Of a stretch of DNA of 64,000 nt, positions 50,371 through 59,766 are shown in pieces. The stretch covers positions 682,001 through 746,000 of the forward strand of contig CAVPZW010000008.1 of assembly GCA_963710315.1 (NCBI GenBank), written 5' to 3'. The stretch comes from Palsa-360 sp963710315 (GTDB lineage: Bacteria; Acidobacteriota; Terriglobia; Acidiferrales; UBA7541). The translations under genes and the position numbers were made by a program. A model generated the notes under the pieces. The model was not told the DNA's origin. It was given only the letters and a program-made list of their open reading frames with translations, and searched no databases. Each line of letters opens with the position of its first letter. The stretch's first letter is position 1.

Positions 50371-50396
50371 AGGGGCCGGGCATATGCCCGGCCCCT
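50371..50396 (+). terminator. Perfect 26-base palindrome after TonB receptor 3
   Basis: 50371-50383 is the exact reverse complement of 50384-50396, a GC-rich palindrome with its fold at CATATG, followed by TTTGCTTTT. It lies 34 bases after the receptor stop and looks like an intrinsic terminator. Confidence 0.75.
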
Positions 50397-50481
50397 TTGC
50401 TTTTGGACTAGCCCGGCCTGCTCACGAGAGCCCTTGCGAGATTTATGTTTCGCGCGTGATTTCTGGCCTGAAAGTGAAAAG

Positions 50482-50706
50482 CGTTTTACGTCGCGTAGGC
50501 TTCACAGCTTGCGGAAAAACTCGCACTATGTCATTCCGAAGGGCGGGGTTTGCCCGAGGAATCTGCTGTTTCTTGGAACCCGAGAAGAAAAGCAGATCCC
50601 TCGCTTCGCTCGGGATGACAAACAATACTTTTTCCGCAGCCTGTTCAGCCTGCGGGTTTTCTGTGATTGTGCGAAAACCCGCAGGCTGAAGCCTACGCCA
50701 CGTAAA
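50482..50706. repeat. Nested inverted-repeat block (GGCTTCAGCCTGC family)
   Basis: The outer arms (GTAGGCTTCACAGCTTGCGG at ~50495-50514 and its near-complement at ~50678-50706) enclose two more inverted pairs. One is built on GAGGAATCTGCT and AGCAGATCCCTC with CTCGGGATGACA (~50555-50622). The other is a 15-base stem at ~50646-50690 around CTGTGATTGTGC. The outer arm core is the same as at 38086 and 58324. No gene is supported in 50397-50802 apart from this block. Confidence 0.55.
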
Positions 50707-50802
50707 GCCCGCCGCGCATCTCAGCGTGGCATTTTTGCTGCTGTGCTGGTAGATTCGAAGGGAGGCGCTGCCCCTCCGTCCCAGGGACTGCTCATAAACC
50801 GT

Positions 50803-52215
<1,413 letters not shown>

Positions 52216-52230
52216 GGGGCAGGGCAACTC

Positions 52231-54147
52231 ATGCAAGTTCGCCTCAAAACGAAGATCACGCTGGCCACCATGACGCTGGTTCTCCTCGTCGTGGGCGCCA
52301 ATTCCGCGCTCTATGTTGTAAACCTCACGCGGCAGGTTATCCGCCAAGCCAACGATCGCGCGCAGCTTGTTTCCCGCCACATTTTCTTTGAAGCTCAAAA
52401 CGCGCTGGTGGACGCAGCAAAATCGGGCGCAGCTCCCGCGTCGGACAGCCCCGAAGATTTGCGCGCCTATGTTCAGCAGGCCTTCGACAACAGCGCGCCC
52501 ATGGCCTCTTCGATCGACGCCGAGGTTGGCTACTCTCCGCTCATTTACGAGGTCTCCGTTACAGACGTTGCCGGCACAGTGTTGGTCTCCAGCGACAAAT
52601 CCTTGCCCGGGAAAAGCGCGCCCGCCAGAACAAATCTGGCGCAACTTGTTTCCAGCGGTTTTGTTCAGCAGTTGCGAGTGCTCTATGGCCCGCCGCGCGC
52701 CTACGAAGTGGACTACGCATTCCAGATCGGCCCTCCCGGCAACCAGATCCCCTTTGGTGTTGTGCGAGTCGCCGTGCAGACTGGCTTGCTGCGAATCGCC
52801 ATCACCCCCGCGTTGCGTTCGGCGGCGCTGCTCGCGCTGGCCTCGGTGGGAGTTTCCCTGGTGCTTGCGACCATCGTCAGCAATATTTCCCTGGCGCCTC
52901 TCAAGAGGATCACGGCGCAACTGGACCGCATTTCAAAGGGAGAATTCGATCAGCAGCCGCTGGAGCGAAAAGACGAATTCGGCCAGGTTAGCACCAAGAT
53001 CAGTCAAATTGGAATGCAACTTCGCGGCGTTCGCGAAATCTTCAGCAATTTGCGTGAAAACATCGATCAGGTTCTGGGCGGGCTGGATGACGGCTTGCTG
53101 CTATTTTCCGTCGATGGCAGGGCGGTGATGGTGAGCCCAGCCGTGGAGAGATTTCTCTCCACGCCCTCGGACCAGCTTCTGGGACGCCTGGCAGAAGATA
53201 TTTTTCCGCCCGATCATGATGTCCGCGAAGCGATCAAGATGCACAATGGCGAAATGGAGCCGGTCGATTCCGCGGAAGTTGTGCTCAAGGGCATAGTTGG
53301 CCCGGCGCGGCGCGTTGGCGTCAGCGTCGAGGTGATCGGCGAAGGCGACGCGCGAATGGGCACGCTCGTAAAATTCAAGGATCTGGAGTCGCGCGAGCGG
53401 ATCGGCACGCAGTTGCAAGTTTCCGAGCGGCTCGCCAATCTTGGGAGAATTACCGCGGGCGTGGCGCACGAAGTGAAGAATCCGCTGAACTCGATGCGCA
53501 TCTGGCTGGAAAATCTGAAGGCCAGCCTGCCCGATGTCGATGGGTTGCCGCTGCAGGCAGTGCGCGTTTTGGACAGCGAAATTGACCGGCTGGACAGCGT
53601 GGTGAAACGCTTTCTGGATTTCACGCGTCCACCAGAGATGCATCAGGAAGAAACCAGCTTGAAGGCCATTCTGGAAGAAGTGCTGGCAGTGGAGCGGCCC
53701 GAGTTTGACAAAGCCAATATCAAACTGGAAGCGCGATTGGATTCCGGCGTGCCGGACGTGCTGGTTGATATACCGCTATTGAAGCAGGCGCTGGTCAATT
53801 TGATTGTGAACGCCATCGAAGCCATGGGATCGGGAGGCCAGCTGTTTGTGTCGCTGCGCCGCCGCGAAGAAATGGCCGAGATCGAAATTCGGGATACAGG
53901 CCGCGGCATCGCCCCGGAGCACCGCCAGCGCATTTTTCAGCTCTTCTTTACGACGCGTGCGGGTGGCAGCGGGATTGGGCTGGCCAGCACATTTAGAACT
54001 ATACAATTACACAATGGGTCAATAGAATTCGAGTCCGAGGTGGGGCGCGGCACGAGCTTCCGAATCGATTTGCCGCTGGCTCGCCAGATGGAGCCGGCGA
54101 TCTCCCGCCCACGGGACTCCGGCGCGGCCGTGGCGAAGAGCCTGTGA
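52231..54147 (+). CDS. Membrane sensor histidine kinase with HAMP and PAS domains
   Basis: 638 residues from ATG 52231. TM1 at about 10-30, an extracytoplasmic sensor region to ~190, TM2 to ~214, HAMP (LKRITAQLDRISKGEFDQQPL), PAS-like region (~275-385) and HisKA with phospho-acceptor His413 in VAHEVKNPLNSMRIW. The HATPase domain has the N box (LVNLIVNAIEAM), DTGRGI and GSGIGLA. This is the NtrB-like class that partners NtrC-type regulators, here the gene 15 bases upstream. The lipoprotein gene overlaps its stop codon. The signal is unknown. Confidence 0.92.
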   Translation: MQVRLKTKITLATMTLVLLVVGANSALYVVNLTRQVIRQANDRAQLVSRHIFFEAQNALVDAAKSGAAPASDSPEDLRAYVQQAFDNSAPMASSIDAEVGYSPLIYEVSVTDVAGTVLVSSDKSLPGKSAPARTNLAQLVSSGFVQQLRVLYGPPRAYEVDYAFQIGPPGNQIPFGVVRVAVQTGLLRIAITPALRSAALLALASVGVSLVLATIVSNISLAPLKRITAQLDRISKGEFDQQPLERKDEFGQVSTKISQIGMQLRGVREIFSNLRENIDQVLGGLDDGLLLFSVDGRAVMVSPAVERFLSTPSDQLLGRLAEDIFPPDHDVREAIKMHNGEMEPVDSAEVVLKGIVGPARRVGVSVEVIGEGDARMGTLVKFKDLESRERIGTQLQVSERLANLGRITAGVAHEVKNPLNSMRIWLENLKASLPDVDGLPLQAVRVLDSEIDRLDSVVKRFLDFTRPPEMHQEETSLKAILEEVLAVERPEFDKANIKLEARLDSGVPDVLVDIPLLKQALVNLIVNAIEAMGSGGQLFVSLRRREEMAEIEIRDTGRGIAPEHRQRIFQLFFTTRAGGSGIGLASTFRTIQLHNGSIEFESEVGRGTSFRIDLPLARQMEPAISRPRDSGAAVAKSL

Positions 54148-54701
54148 TGCGGAAAAATTACCTCATCGCGCTGCTCTGCGCGGTTTCCGCGGCCATGGCT
54201 GGGTGCGCAAGCAAACATATTGTGCGCGCGGCGCCGCCGTCTGTGAGCACTCCGCCGCCGGAAGAAACTTCGCCAATGCCCGCTCCCACAACGCCGCCGC
54301 CCGTGGCCACGACCGAGGAGGCGCCCGCGCCGGAAGTGCCATCTCCCGCGCCGCCGCCCGCCCCGGGGAAACGCCCCGCTTCGCCTCGACGTCCGGCACC
54401 GACGGAAACCGCTGAACCCACCCCGGCAAAGCCTGCCCCGCCTCAGATATCTCCCCAGCTTTCGCCGAGGGATCTGGAATCGACAAAGAAGAGCACCACC
54501 GCAAACATCACAACCGCGGAACAGAATCTGCAGCTTGCCAATGGAAAGCAGCTCAGCGCGGCGCAAAAGGATTTGACGGAAAAAATAAAAGGATTCCTCA
54601 GCCAGTCACACGAGGCCATCCTGGCCGACGATTGGGTCCGCGCGCAAAACCTTGCCGAAAAAGCGCGTGTGCTTTCCGCGGAACTCGTGAAATCGTTTTA
54701 A
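54147..54701 (+). CDS. Lipoprotein with Pro-rich linker
   Basis: 184 residues from ATG 54147, whose first base is the last base of the kinase stop (TGATG), implying translational coupling. The signal has a lipobox AMAGC, so Cys20 or so would be acylated. Residues ~25-110 are very rich in Pro/Ala/Thr/Glu and probably span part of the envelope. The C-terminal ~75 residues form a helical domain (TTAEQNLQLANGKQLSAAQ, AILADDWVRAQNLAEKARV). The coupling suggests a role in signal input to the kinase; that is inference. Confidence 0.75.
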   Translation: MRKNYLIALLCAVSAAMAGCASKHIVRAAPPSVSTPPPEETSPMPAPTTPPPVATTEEAPAPEVPSPAPPPAPGKRPASPRRPAPTETAEPTPAKPAPPQISPQLSPRDLESTKKSTTANITTAEQNLQLANGKQLSAAQKDLTEKIKGFLSQSHEAILADDWVRAQNLAEKARVLSAELVKSF

Positions 54702-54747
54702 GTTCGGATTGCAAAATCCTCAATTAATCAAATGTCTTCAGCAAATT

Positions 54748-54767
54748 CGGCGGGGCAGATCCCGCCG
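54748..54767 (+). terminator. Small GC-rich hairpin after the lipoprotein gene
   Basis: CGGCGGG at 54748-54754 pairs with CCCGCCG at 54761-54767, six-base loop, 47 bases after the stop codon and 94 bases before the next start. There is no T run. It may be a weak terminator. Confidence 0.35.
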
Positions 54768-54860
54768 GGTGGACTGTGTGCGTTCAACCCAGTCTCCGCC
54801 AGACTTCTACAAAGCCACGCGGAAACTGCCGTTTACCCTGATTGCTGATAAGATATTGGC

Positions 54861-56006
54861 GTGAAAAACTACGATGTGGTGATCGTCGGCGGGGGCGTGA
54901 TTGGCGGGTCGATTGCATTCGATCTGGCGCGGCGCAATCTGCGCGTTGCGGTGCTGGACCGCCAGGAATTGATGCACGAAGCATCCTGGGCCGCGGCGGG
55001 AATGTTGTCACCCGCTCCTCATCACCCAACCGATATTCCACTGGTTCCGCTGGCGCGAACCAGTCTGGGTCTATTTCCAAAATTTGTGGAAGCGGTGGAA
55101 GAAGCGTCGGGCATTCGCACCAGCTATCGCACGGGCGGAGCAATCGAATTCATTTGCGCTGGTGACGCGGAACGGGAGTTGAGCACACTGGTGGCGCTTC
55201 ACCGCGGCCTTGGACTCTCCTGCGAACCATTGCCGCTGGATGAAGCCAATAAAATGGAGCCCGCGCTCGGACGCGATGCTCGCGCGGCGGCGCTGCTGCC
55301 CGATGAATGTTCGATTGAGCCGCGCTCTCTTGGGGCAGCGGTGATCGCCTCGGCGGCCTCGGCTGGCGCGTCGATATTCCCAGGAACGCACGTTGCATCG
55401 CTGATCCTCGATGGCAAAAAATGCGCCGGCGTGAAAACTTCCAGCGGAGAAGTTTTCCATGCTGCGCAGGTGGTGCTTGCCGCGGGCTGCTGGACATCGC
55501 AAATTTCCGGGGCGGCGCAATACGCGCCCACGGCTCCCGTGCTCGGCCAGATGGTCGCTCTGCGTTATGCTGGGAAACCCATTCGCCATGTGTTGCGCTC
55601 CGAGCGCTGTTATGTTGTTCCCCGAGGCGCGCAAAGTCCGCAGACGGTGGTTTTGGGCAGCACGCTTGAGAACGCAGGCTATGAGAAGCTTGTCACTTCT
55701 GGTGGGCTCGAAAAGATCCTCTCAGGCGCAAACGCACTTATTCCCGAACTGGCTAAGGCGGAAATCATCGAAACCTGGAGCGGCTTGCGTCCCGGCACTC
55801 CCGATCAACTGCCTATCCTGGGGCCAGTGGATATCGATGGATTGGTTTTCGCCACTGGCCACTATCGCAACGGAATACTGCTCGCTCCGGTCACGGCAAA
55901 GCTCATCGGCGAGTGGATCGCCGACGGAAAGACCAGCCCGGCTTGGGACGTATTCAGCCCGATGCGGTTCTCTCGTGCCGATGTGAATCGTTCCGCCACC
56001 GCTTAA
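54861..56006 (+). CDS. thiO: Glycine oxidase ThiO-type FAD oxidoreductase
   Basis: 381 residues from GTG 54861. The FAD Rossmann motif VVIVGGGVIGGSIAFDLA lies at the start. The DAO fold continues with HEASWAAAGMLSP, a ThiO hallmark, RTGGAIEF, VVLAAGCWTS, and the late motif ETWSGLRPGTPDQLPILG and GHYRNGILLAPVTA. It deaminates glycine to an imine for thiazole formation in thiamine synthesis. No other thi gene is nearby, and no TPP riboswitch could be recognised upstream. Length and motifs are normal. Confidence 0.88.
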   Translation: MKNYDVVIVGGGVIGGSIAFDLARRNLRVAVLDRQELMHEASWAAAGMLSPAPHHPTDIPLVPLARTSLGLFPKFVEAVEEASGIRTSYRTGGAIEFICAGDAERELSTLVALHRGLGLSCEPLPLDEANKMEPALGRDARAAALLPDECSIEPRSLGAAVIASAASAGASIFPGTHVASLILDGKKCAGVKTSSGEVFHAAQVVLAAGCWTSQISGAAQYAPTAPVLGQMVALRYAGKPIRHVLRSERCYVVPRGAQSPQTVVLGSTLENAGYEKLVTSGGLEKILSGANALIPELAKAEIIETWSGLRPGTPDQLPILGPVDIDGLVFATGHYRNGILLAPVTAKLIGEWIADGKTSPAWDVFSPMRFSRADVNRSATA

Positions 56007-56027
56007 TTCGAATTGCTGCTACGTAGT

Positions 56028-56861
56028 CTAGAAGGGAGACCGGCTGCGCGTGGGTTCGCGGCTGGGCGGACCGGGGAGCGCCGAGGCGCGGCCGGGGTCG
56101 CTGAAATTGATGCGGCTGGCGTCGAGGTACACTGTGCGATCGAGGACAACGTCCACGGTTGTCCCGCGCGGCAGTTCGAGTTCGGGGCCGCGTGTGAGAA
56201 GGACGGCGGCAAGCCCGACCGCGGCGCCTGCGCCTGCTCCGATGCCCGCGCCTTTGGCGCTCTGCGTGGCGATCCCCCCGACACCCGCGCCGATTCCGGT
56301 CGATTTCGCAATGGTCCCAATATCGCCCGCCTTGTCCGTATCGCCGTGAATTTTCCCTTCGCTGTCGGTGGCCTCATTGCCGCCCGTCCCGGCATTGGTC
56401 GGCACCGCGTTGAAATCGACCGAGTAACCGTTGGGGAGAATCATCGAATTCAGCCTCAGGCGGATTTCGCCCGTGCCTTTCACTTTGCCGGGGCGCTTGG
56501 CTTCCTGAATTTCGCCCTGCACGTAGGAGCCGGCGGGAATGAGAATTCGATTGTCGATCACCACTGGAAAAAGAGTTTCGAGGTAGACCGGATCGCCCGG
56601 CTTGGCATTTCGCGTGGTCACCGCATTGTGCAAGATCAAAGGCAGGCGCGTGCCCGAGGGAACCACATATCTTTCCGGCCCAGTTTTCGGGACGGAAGCT
56701 TGAGCAGTAGGAGTCGCCGCCGGTTGGGGTGCCGGCGATTGTGCCGGCGATGATTGCTCTGCAACGCCCTGCGACGGGCCTGCCGGCATCTGTGCGGCAA
56801 ACAATGGTCCGCTAGCCGCAGTCGCCGCGATCAAAAAGAGAATTGGCAAGTTGATCTTCAT
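56028..56861 (-). CDS. Exported protein with VirB10/TrbI-like core
   Basis: 277 residues from ATG 56861 with GGAG upstream. A signal peptide (LPILFLIAATAASGPLFAA) is followed by a Pro/Ala/Gln-rich stretch, then a region recalling the VirB10/TrbI C-terminal fold: VVPSGTRLPLILHNAVTTRN, DPVYLETLFPVVIDNRILI, PAGSYVQGEIQEAKRPGKV and RLRLNSMILPNGYSVDFNA. A glycine-rich helix (IGAGAGAAVGLAAVLL) then precedes a last strand. No other type IV secretion genes are present, so this is a stand-alone envelope protein of unknown job. Confidence 0.65.
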   Translation of the reverse strand: MKINLPILFLIAATAASGPLFAAQMPAGPSQGVAEQSSPAQSPAPQPAATPTAQASVPKTGPERYVVPSGTRLPLILHNAVTTRNAKPGDPVYLETLFPVVIDNRILIPAGSYVQGEIQEAKRPGKVKGTGEIRLRLNSMILPNGYSVDFNAVPTNAGTGGNEATDSEGKIHGDTDKAGDIGTIAKSTGIGAGVGGIATQSAKGAGIGAGAGAAVGLAAVLLTRGPELELPRGTTVDVVLDRTVYLDASRINFSDPGRASALPGPPSREPTRSRSPF

Positions 56862-57094
56862 TTGGAATCTCCGATGCCAGCTTCGATGCGGCCTCTCGCC
56901 TCAAGGATGCCGCGATTATACGCTTCCATCTGCTTTCCGGGGCTGCCAAGGGAAGGCACTTCTTGACATGGATTGGCGGGTCACATACTGTCTTGCGAAA
57001 CGACTCAAAGTATTCATGTGACAAGCTAAGACGAATTCCGCCTGCGACGAATGGCGCAGGCGTCATGAAATCCGCCGGCAAAAGGAGCAATTCG

Positions 57095-57907
57095 ATGAGA
57101 AAGCTGATCTTGATTCTTGCCCTGGTAATGTTGGTGCCCGCTCGCGCTTCGTGGGCGCAAGTCGCCGGCCCGAACGATGCAGTAGCGTCGATGGGGCACG
57201 TGCATTTTCTTGTCCCAGATGTGGAAGCCGCAAAGAAATTTTGGACGGCCATGGGAGGCGTACCCGGAAAGCTGGGGCCGAACGACGTGTTCAAATTTCC
57301 TGGGGTCTTGATTCTGGTCCGCAAAGGCGATGGCACGGCTCCCAGCGTGGGTTCCGTCGTGGGTCATATTGGATTTCACGTGCCGGATACAACCGCGGCG
57401 CTGGCCCGCTGGAAAGCGGCCGGATTGAAAACGGAAGTTGGCCAAAACCCCGGCCAAGGATTTGTGTGGACGCCGGACGATCTTTTGCGCGTTGAGATTT
57501 TGGAGGACAAGACACAGACCGTGCCCGTGGCGTTTCACCACGTTCATTTCTACATTGCGGATTCGGCCGCAACCTCGAATGTGCTGGAGATGCAATCGTG
57601 GTACGCGAAGATGTTTGGCGCGAAGCTCGGCAAGCGCGGCCAATTCGATGCGGCGGACATCCCGGGAGCGAATCTGACCTTCACGAAATCGGACACGCCG
57701 ACCGTGACGACCAAGGGGCGCGCGCTGGATCACATCGGGTTCGAGATCGTGGGCCTGGAGGCCTTTTGCAAGAAGGCGGAGGCCAACGGCGTGAAGTTCG
57801 ACGTTCCATATACCAAGCGGCCGGACCTGGGCATCGCGTTGGCGTTTATGACCGATCCGTGGGGGACGTACATCGAGCTGAATGAAGGATTGAACGGCAA
57901 ATTTTAG
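57095..57907 (+). CDS. Exported VOC-family protein, two glyoxalase-like modules
   Basis: 270 residues from ATG 57095, chosen for AAAGGAG upstream; the open frame begins at 56963. A signal peptide (LILILALVMLVPARASWA) is followed by two vicinal-oxygen-chelate modules: GHVHFLVPDVEAAKKFWTA with HIGFHVPD, and FHHVHFYIAD with LDHIGFEIVGLEAF and DPWGTYIELNE. Candidate metal ligands are the His of HVHF, HIGF and the final Glu. Members act as glyoxalases, dioxygenases or lyases. The substrate is unknown. It is unusual in being exported. Confidence 0.8.
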   Translation: MRKLILILALVMLVPARASWAQVAGPNDAVASMGHVHFLVPDVEAAKKFWTAMGGVPGKLGPNDVFKFPGVLILVRKGDGTAPSVGSVVGHIGFHVPDTTAALARWKAAGLKTEVGQNPGQGFVWTPDDLLRVEILEDKTQTVPVAFHHVHFYIADSAATSNVLEMQSWYAKMFGAKLGKRGQFDAADIPGANLTFTKSDTPTVTTKGRALDHIGFEIVGLEAFCKKAEANGVKFDVPYTKRPDLGIALAFMTDPWGTYIELNEGLNGKF

Positions 57908-57973
57908 GAATGGATGGCCGATTTTGCAGGTGCAAGAATCGGCGAACCTCATTCAATTGACATGAAGGGTTAC

Positions 57974-58018
57974 TCGCCGCTTCATCGCTTTTCTTGCGAT
58001 GAGGCGGCGATTTTTTTT
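57974..58018 (+). terminator. Intrinsic terminator after the VOC gene
   Basis: A 15-bp stem (57974-57988 with 57996-58010, one G-T wobble) has a seven-base loop and is followed by eight T at 58011-58018. It lies 67 bases after the stop codon. This is the clearest rho-independent terminator in the window. Confidence 0.92.
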
Positions 58019-58121
58019 AGCGAGCAGCATATTTCTCCAGATGAATGCGGCCGCGCGTGCCGCGCACCGGTTTGACGCCATGCGCAAGCCAGCATAAGCT
58101 TGCTTTTTACCAGGAGACACA

Positions 58122-58322
58122 ATGGCAAAGCTGGCTTTGGTTTATGGGATGCGGCTGTTCCCCGCGGACGAATTGGGCGAAGTCGGCGAAGCAACCATCA
58201 CGCTGAAGGATGGGCGCACGGCGCGCGTGACCATGCACTTGATCGAAGGAAGCAAGGAGCAGATCGAGGAAACGCTGCGGCAATCGATGGAAGCGTTCTT
58301 CGATATTTATCCGGAGATCTAA
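58122..58322 (+). CDS. Small protein of unknown function
   Basis: 66 residues from ATG 58122 with CAGGAG upstream. It begins AKLALVYGMRLFPADELGE, has a strand-like VGEATITLKDGRTARVTMH and ends in a helix (KEQIEETLRQSMEAFFD). It has no signal peptide. I do not recognise the family. The good ribosome site and its own upstream terminator argue that it is real. Confidence 0.6.
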   Translation: MAKLALVYGMRLFPADELGEVGEATITLKDGRTARVTMHLIEGSKEQIEETLRQSMEAFFDIYPEI

Positions 58323-58323
58323 A

Positions 58324-58447
58324 GTAGAACAGGCTTCAGCCTGTTTGCTTTTGAATTCTCGCTCATGAAGTAAGGATGATGGAAGAATCCCGGTTTGATC
58401 GCGCTGCCTCAAAAAGTCAAAAGAAAACAGGCTGAAGCCTGTTCTAC
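58324..58447. repeat. 23-bp perfect inverted repeat (GGCTTCAGCCTG family)
   Basis: 58324-58346 pairs exactly with 58425-58447, with a 78-base spacer. It shares the core with 38086 and 50482. It lies between two convergent small genes and its right arm nearly touches the stop of the leftward one. Confidence 0.7.
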
Positions 58448-58771
58448 CTACCGGTTCCCAAAGTTTTCCGGATCGAAATCCGGAGAGCCGGGCGCGGTCG
58501 CATTCGATGACACCAGCACCACGCTCTGCCCCGTGAGTTCAAAACGTTTCCTGCATTTCCGGCAGGCGACCAGTTCATCCACGCGAACCATATAGGAGCG
58601 TGCCAGCGCAAAGCGCTTCTTGTCTTCTTCACCGGCGCCGCGCGGCAATTCACTTTTTTTTGTGCGCACGATCCAGCGAATGGGATAGTTGTCTTCCTTG
58701 CGGCATGCCGGGCAAGTGAGAGGGATGGTTTTGGTTTCCTGTTTTTCGATATAAAACTGTCGCTCGTCCAT
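58448..58771 (-). CDS. Small zinc-ribbon-like protein
   Basis: 107 residues from ATG 58771 with AGGA upstream. Two CxxC knuckles (CPAC and CRKC) separated by about 45 residues suggest one zinc site. The middle is basic (KKRFALARSYMV), and the last part reads VVLVSSNATAPGSP. The protein could bind nucleic acid or another protein. I do not know the family. Its C-terminus ends exactly beside the inverted repeat. Confidence 0.6.
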   Translation of the reverse strand: MDERQFYIEKQETKTIPLTCPACRKEDNYPIRWIVRTKKSELPRGAGEEDKKRFALARSYMVRVDELVACRKCRKRFELTGQSVVLVSSNATAPGSPDFDPENFGNR

Positions 58772-58809
58772 GATGTTCCTGCTCTCTCTCCGTCCTCACG
58801 CGCAGCGGC

Positions 58810-59569
58810 TCAGGCGCGGGGCGATCGCATCGTATCGCTCGTTTCAGCAGCGGACGACGATTCCATTGTAACAAATTCCATGCCCGCGTCGCGCCAACGC
58901 GGCAGCCAATGTTCGAGCGCGGTGACGACATGATGACGGTCGCCGCCGAGCGAGCGATGATCGCCGTCATGCAGCACTACGATGTCGCCGCTCCGCCTAC
59001 CTGGACGCGCCACATGAGCGAGCCTCTCGATCAAGCGCCCGGACGGCTGCGGCTTCCAGTCCCAGCAAATTTTCGACCACATCACCACGCCCTGCATTCC
59101 CGCGCGCCGTATTTCCGCGCGCAGCAGAGGACTCCTGTAACCGTACGGCGGCCGCATCCAGCGCGGCGGCGGTGCTCCCGTCGCCGAGGAAATCGCGTCC
59201 TGGCAGCGGGCCAGTTCGCCTCGAATTTCCGAGCCGGATTTAAAAATCAGACTGGGATGAGTATCCGTGTGATTGCCGATCAGGTGGCCGCGCGCGGAAA
59301 TTTCCCTGCACCAGGTCCGGGCAGGCGCGCGCAAATTTGCCGATCAGGAAAAATGTCGCGCGCACCGAATGGCTTTCGAACAATTCAAGGAGCTGCGGAG
59401 TGATCGCTGGATTCGGGCCGTCGTCGAACGTGAGAGCAATCTTGCGCGAGGAATCCGTGTGGCGCAGCGTTGGACCGAACAATTGCGACGACGGAGCCAC
59501 GGCGCCCCAGGCGGCAATGCCCGCCGCGGCGGCCGCGCCACCAGCCACGATCGTCGAAAAAAGATTCAA
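58810..59569 (-). CDS. Polysaccharide deacetylase, NodB domain (one frameshift)
   Basis: Starts at TTG 59569 with GGAG upstream. A hydrophobic N-terminus (IVAGGAAAAAGIAAWGAV) points to export. Motif 1 is TFDDGPNP; the frame breaks at about 59315, and the protein continues in the next frame as REISARGHLIGNHTDTHPS (motif 2 with HTDTH) and RPPYGYRSP (motif 3), then DIVVLHDGDHRS. All catalytic-type residues remain once one base is removed, giving about 252 residues. The enzyme removes N-acetyl groups from chitin-like or peptidoglycan chains. Error is more likely than decay. Confidence 0.8.
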
Positions 59570-59766
59570 TGCGTCTCCAAGCCTTTATTTTCGCATGGCG
59601 TGGCCCATCATGCCAGATGCGGGGTAACGCTTTGCAAGGCCAACCCGTCTAAGATTGTGGGGAACGAAGCGGGCCTGAAACTGGTTTTCCTCTGGCACGC
59701 GAATAGTGGAACCAGAGGAGCGCGAAAACGGTATCTTCTAAGCTGGGAATTGAAGGGACGTGAAAG

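Noticed and set aside
54702..54860. TPP riboswitch upstream of thiO
   Set aside because: I could not find the conserved CTGAGA and CTGATG-type blocks in this short gap; only a small hairpin is present.
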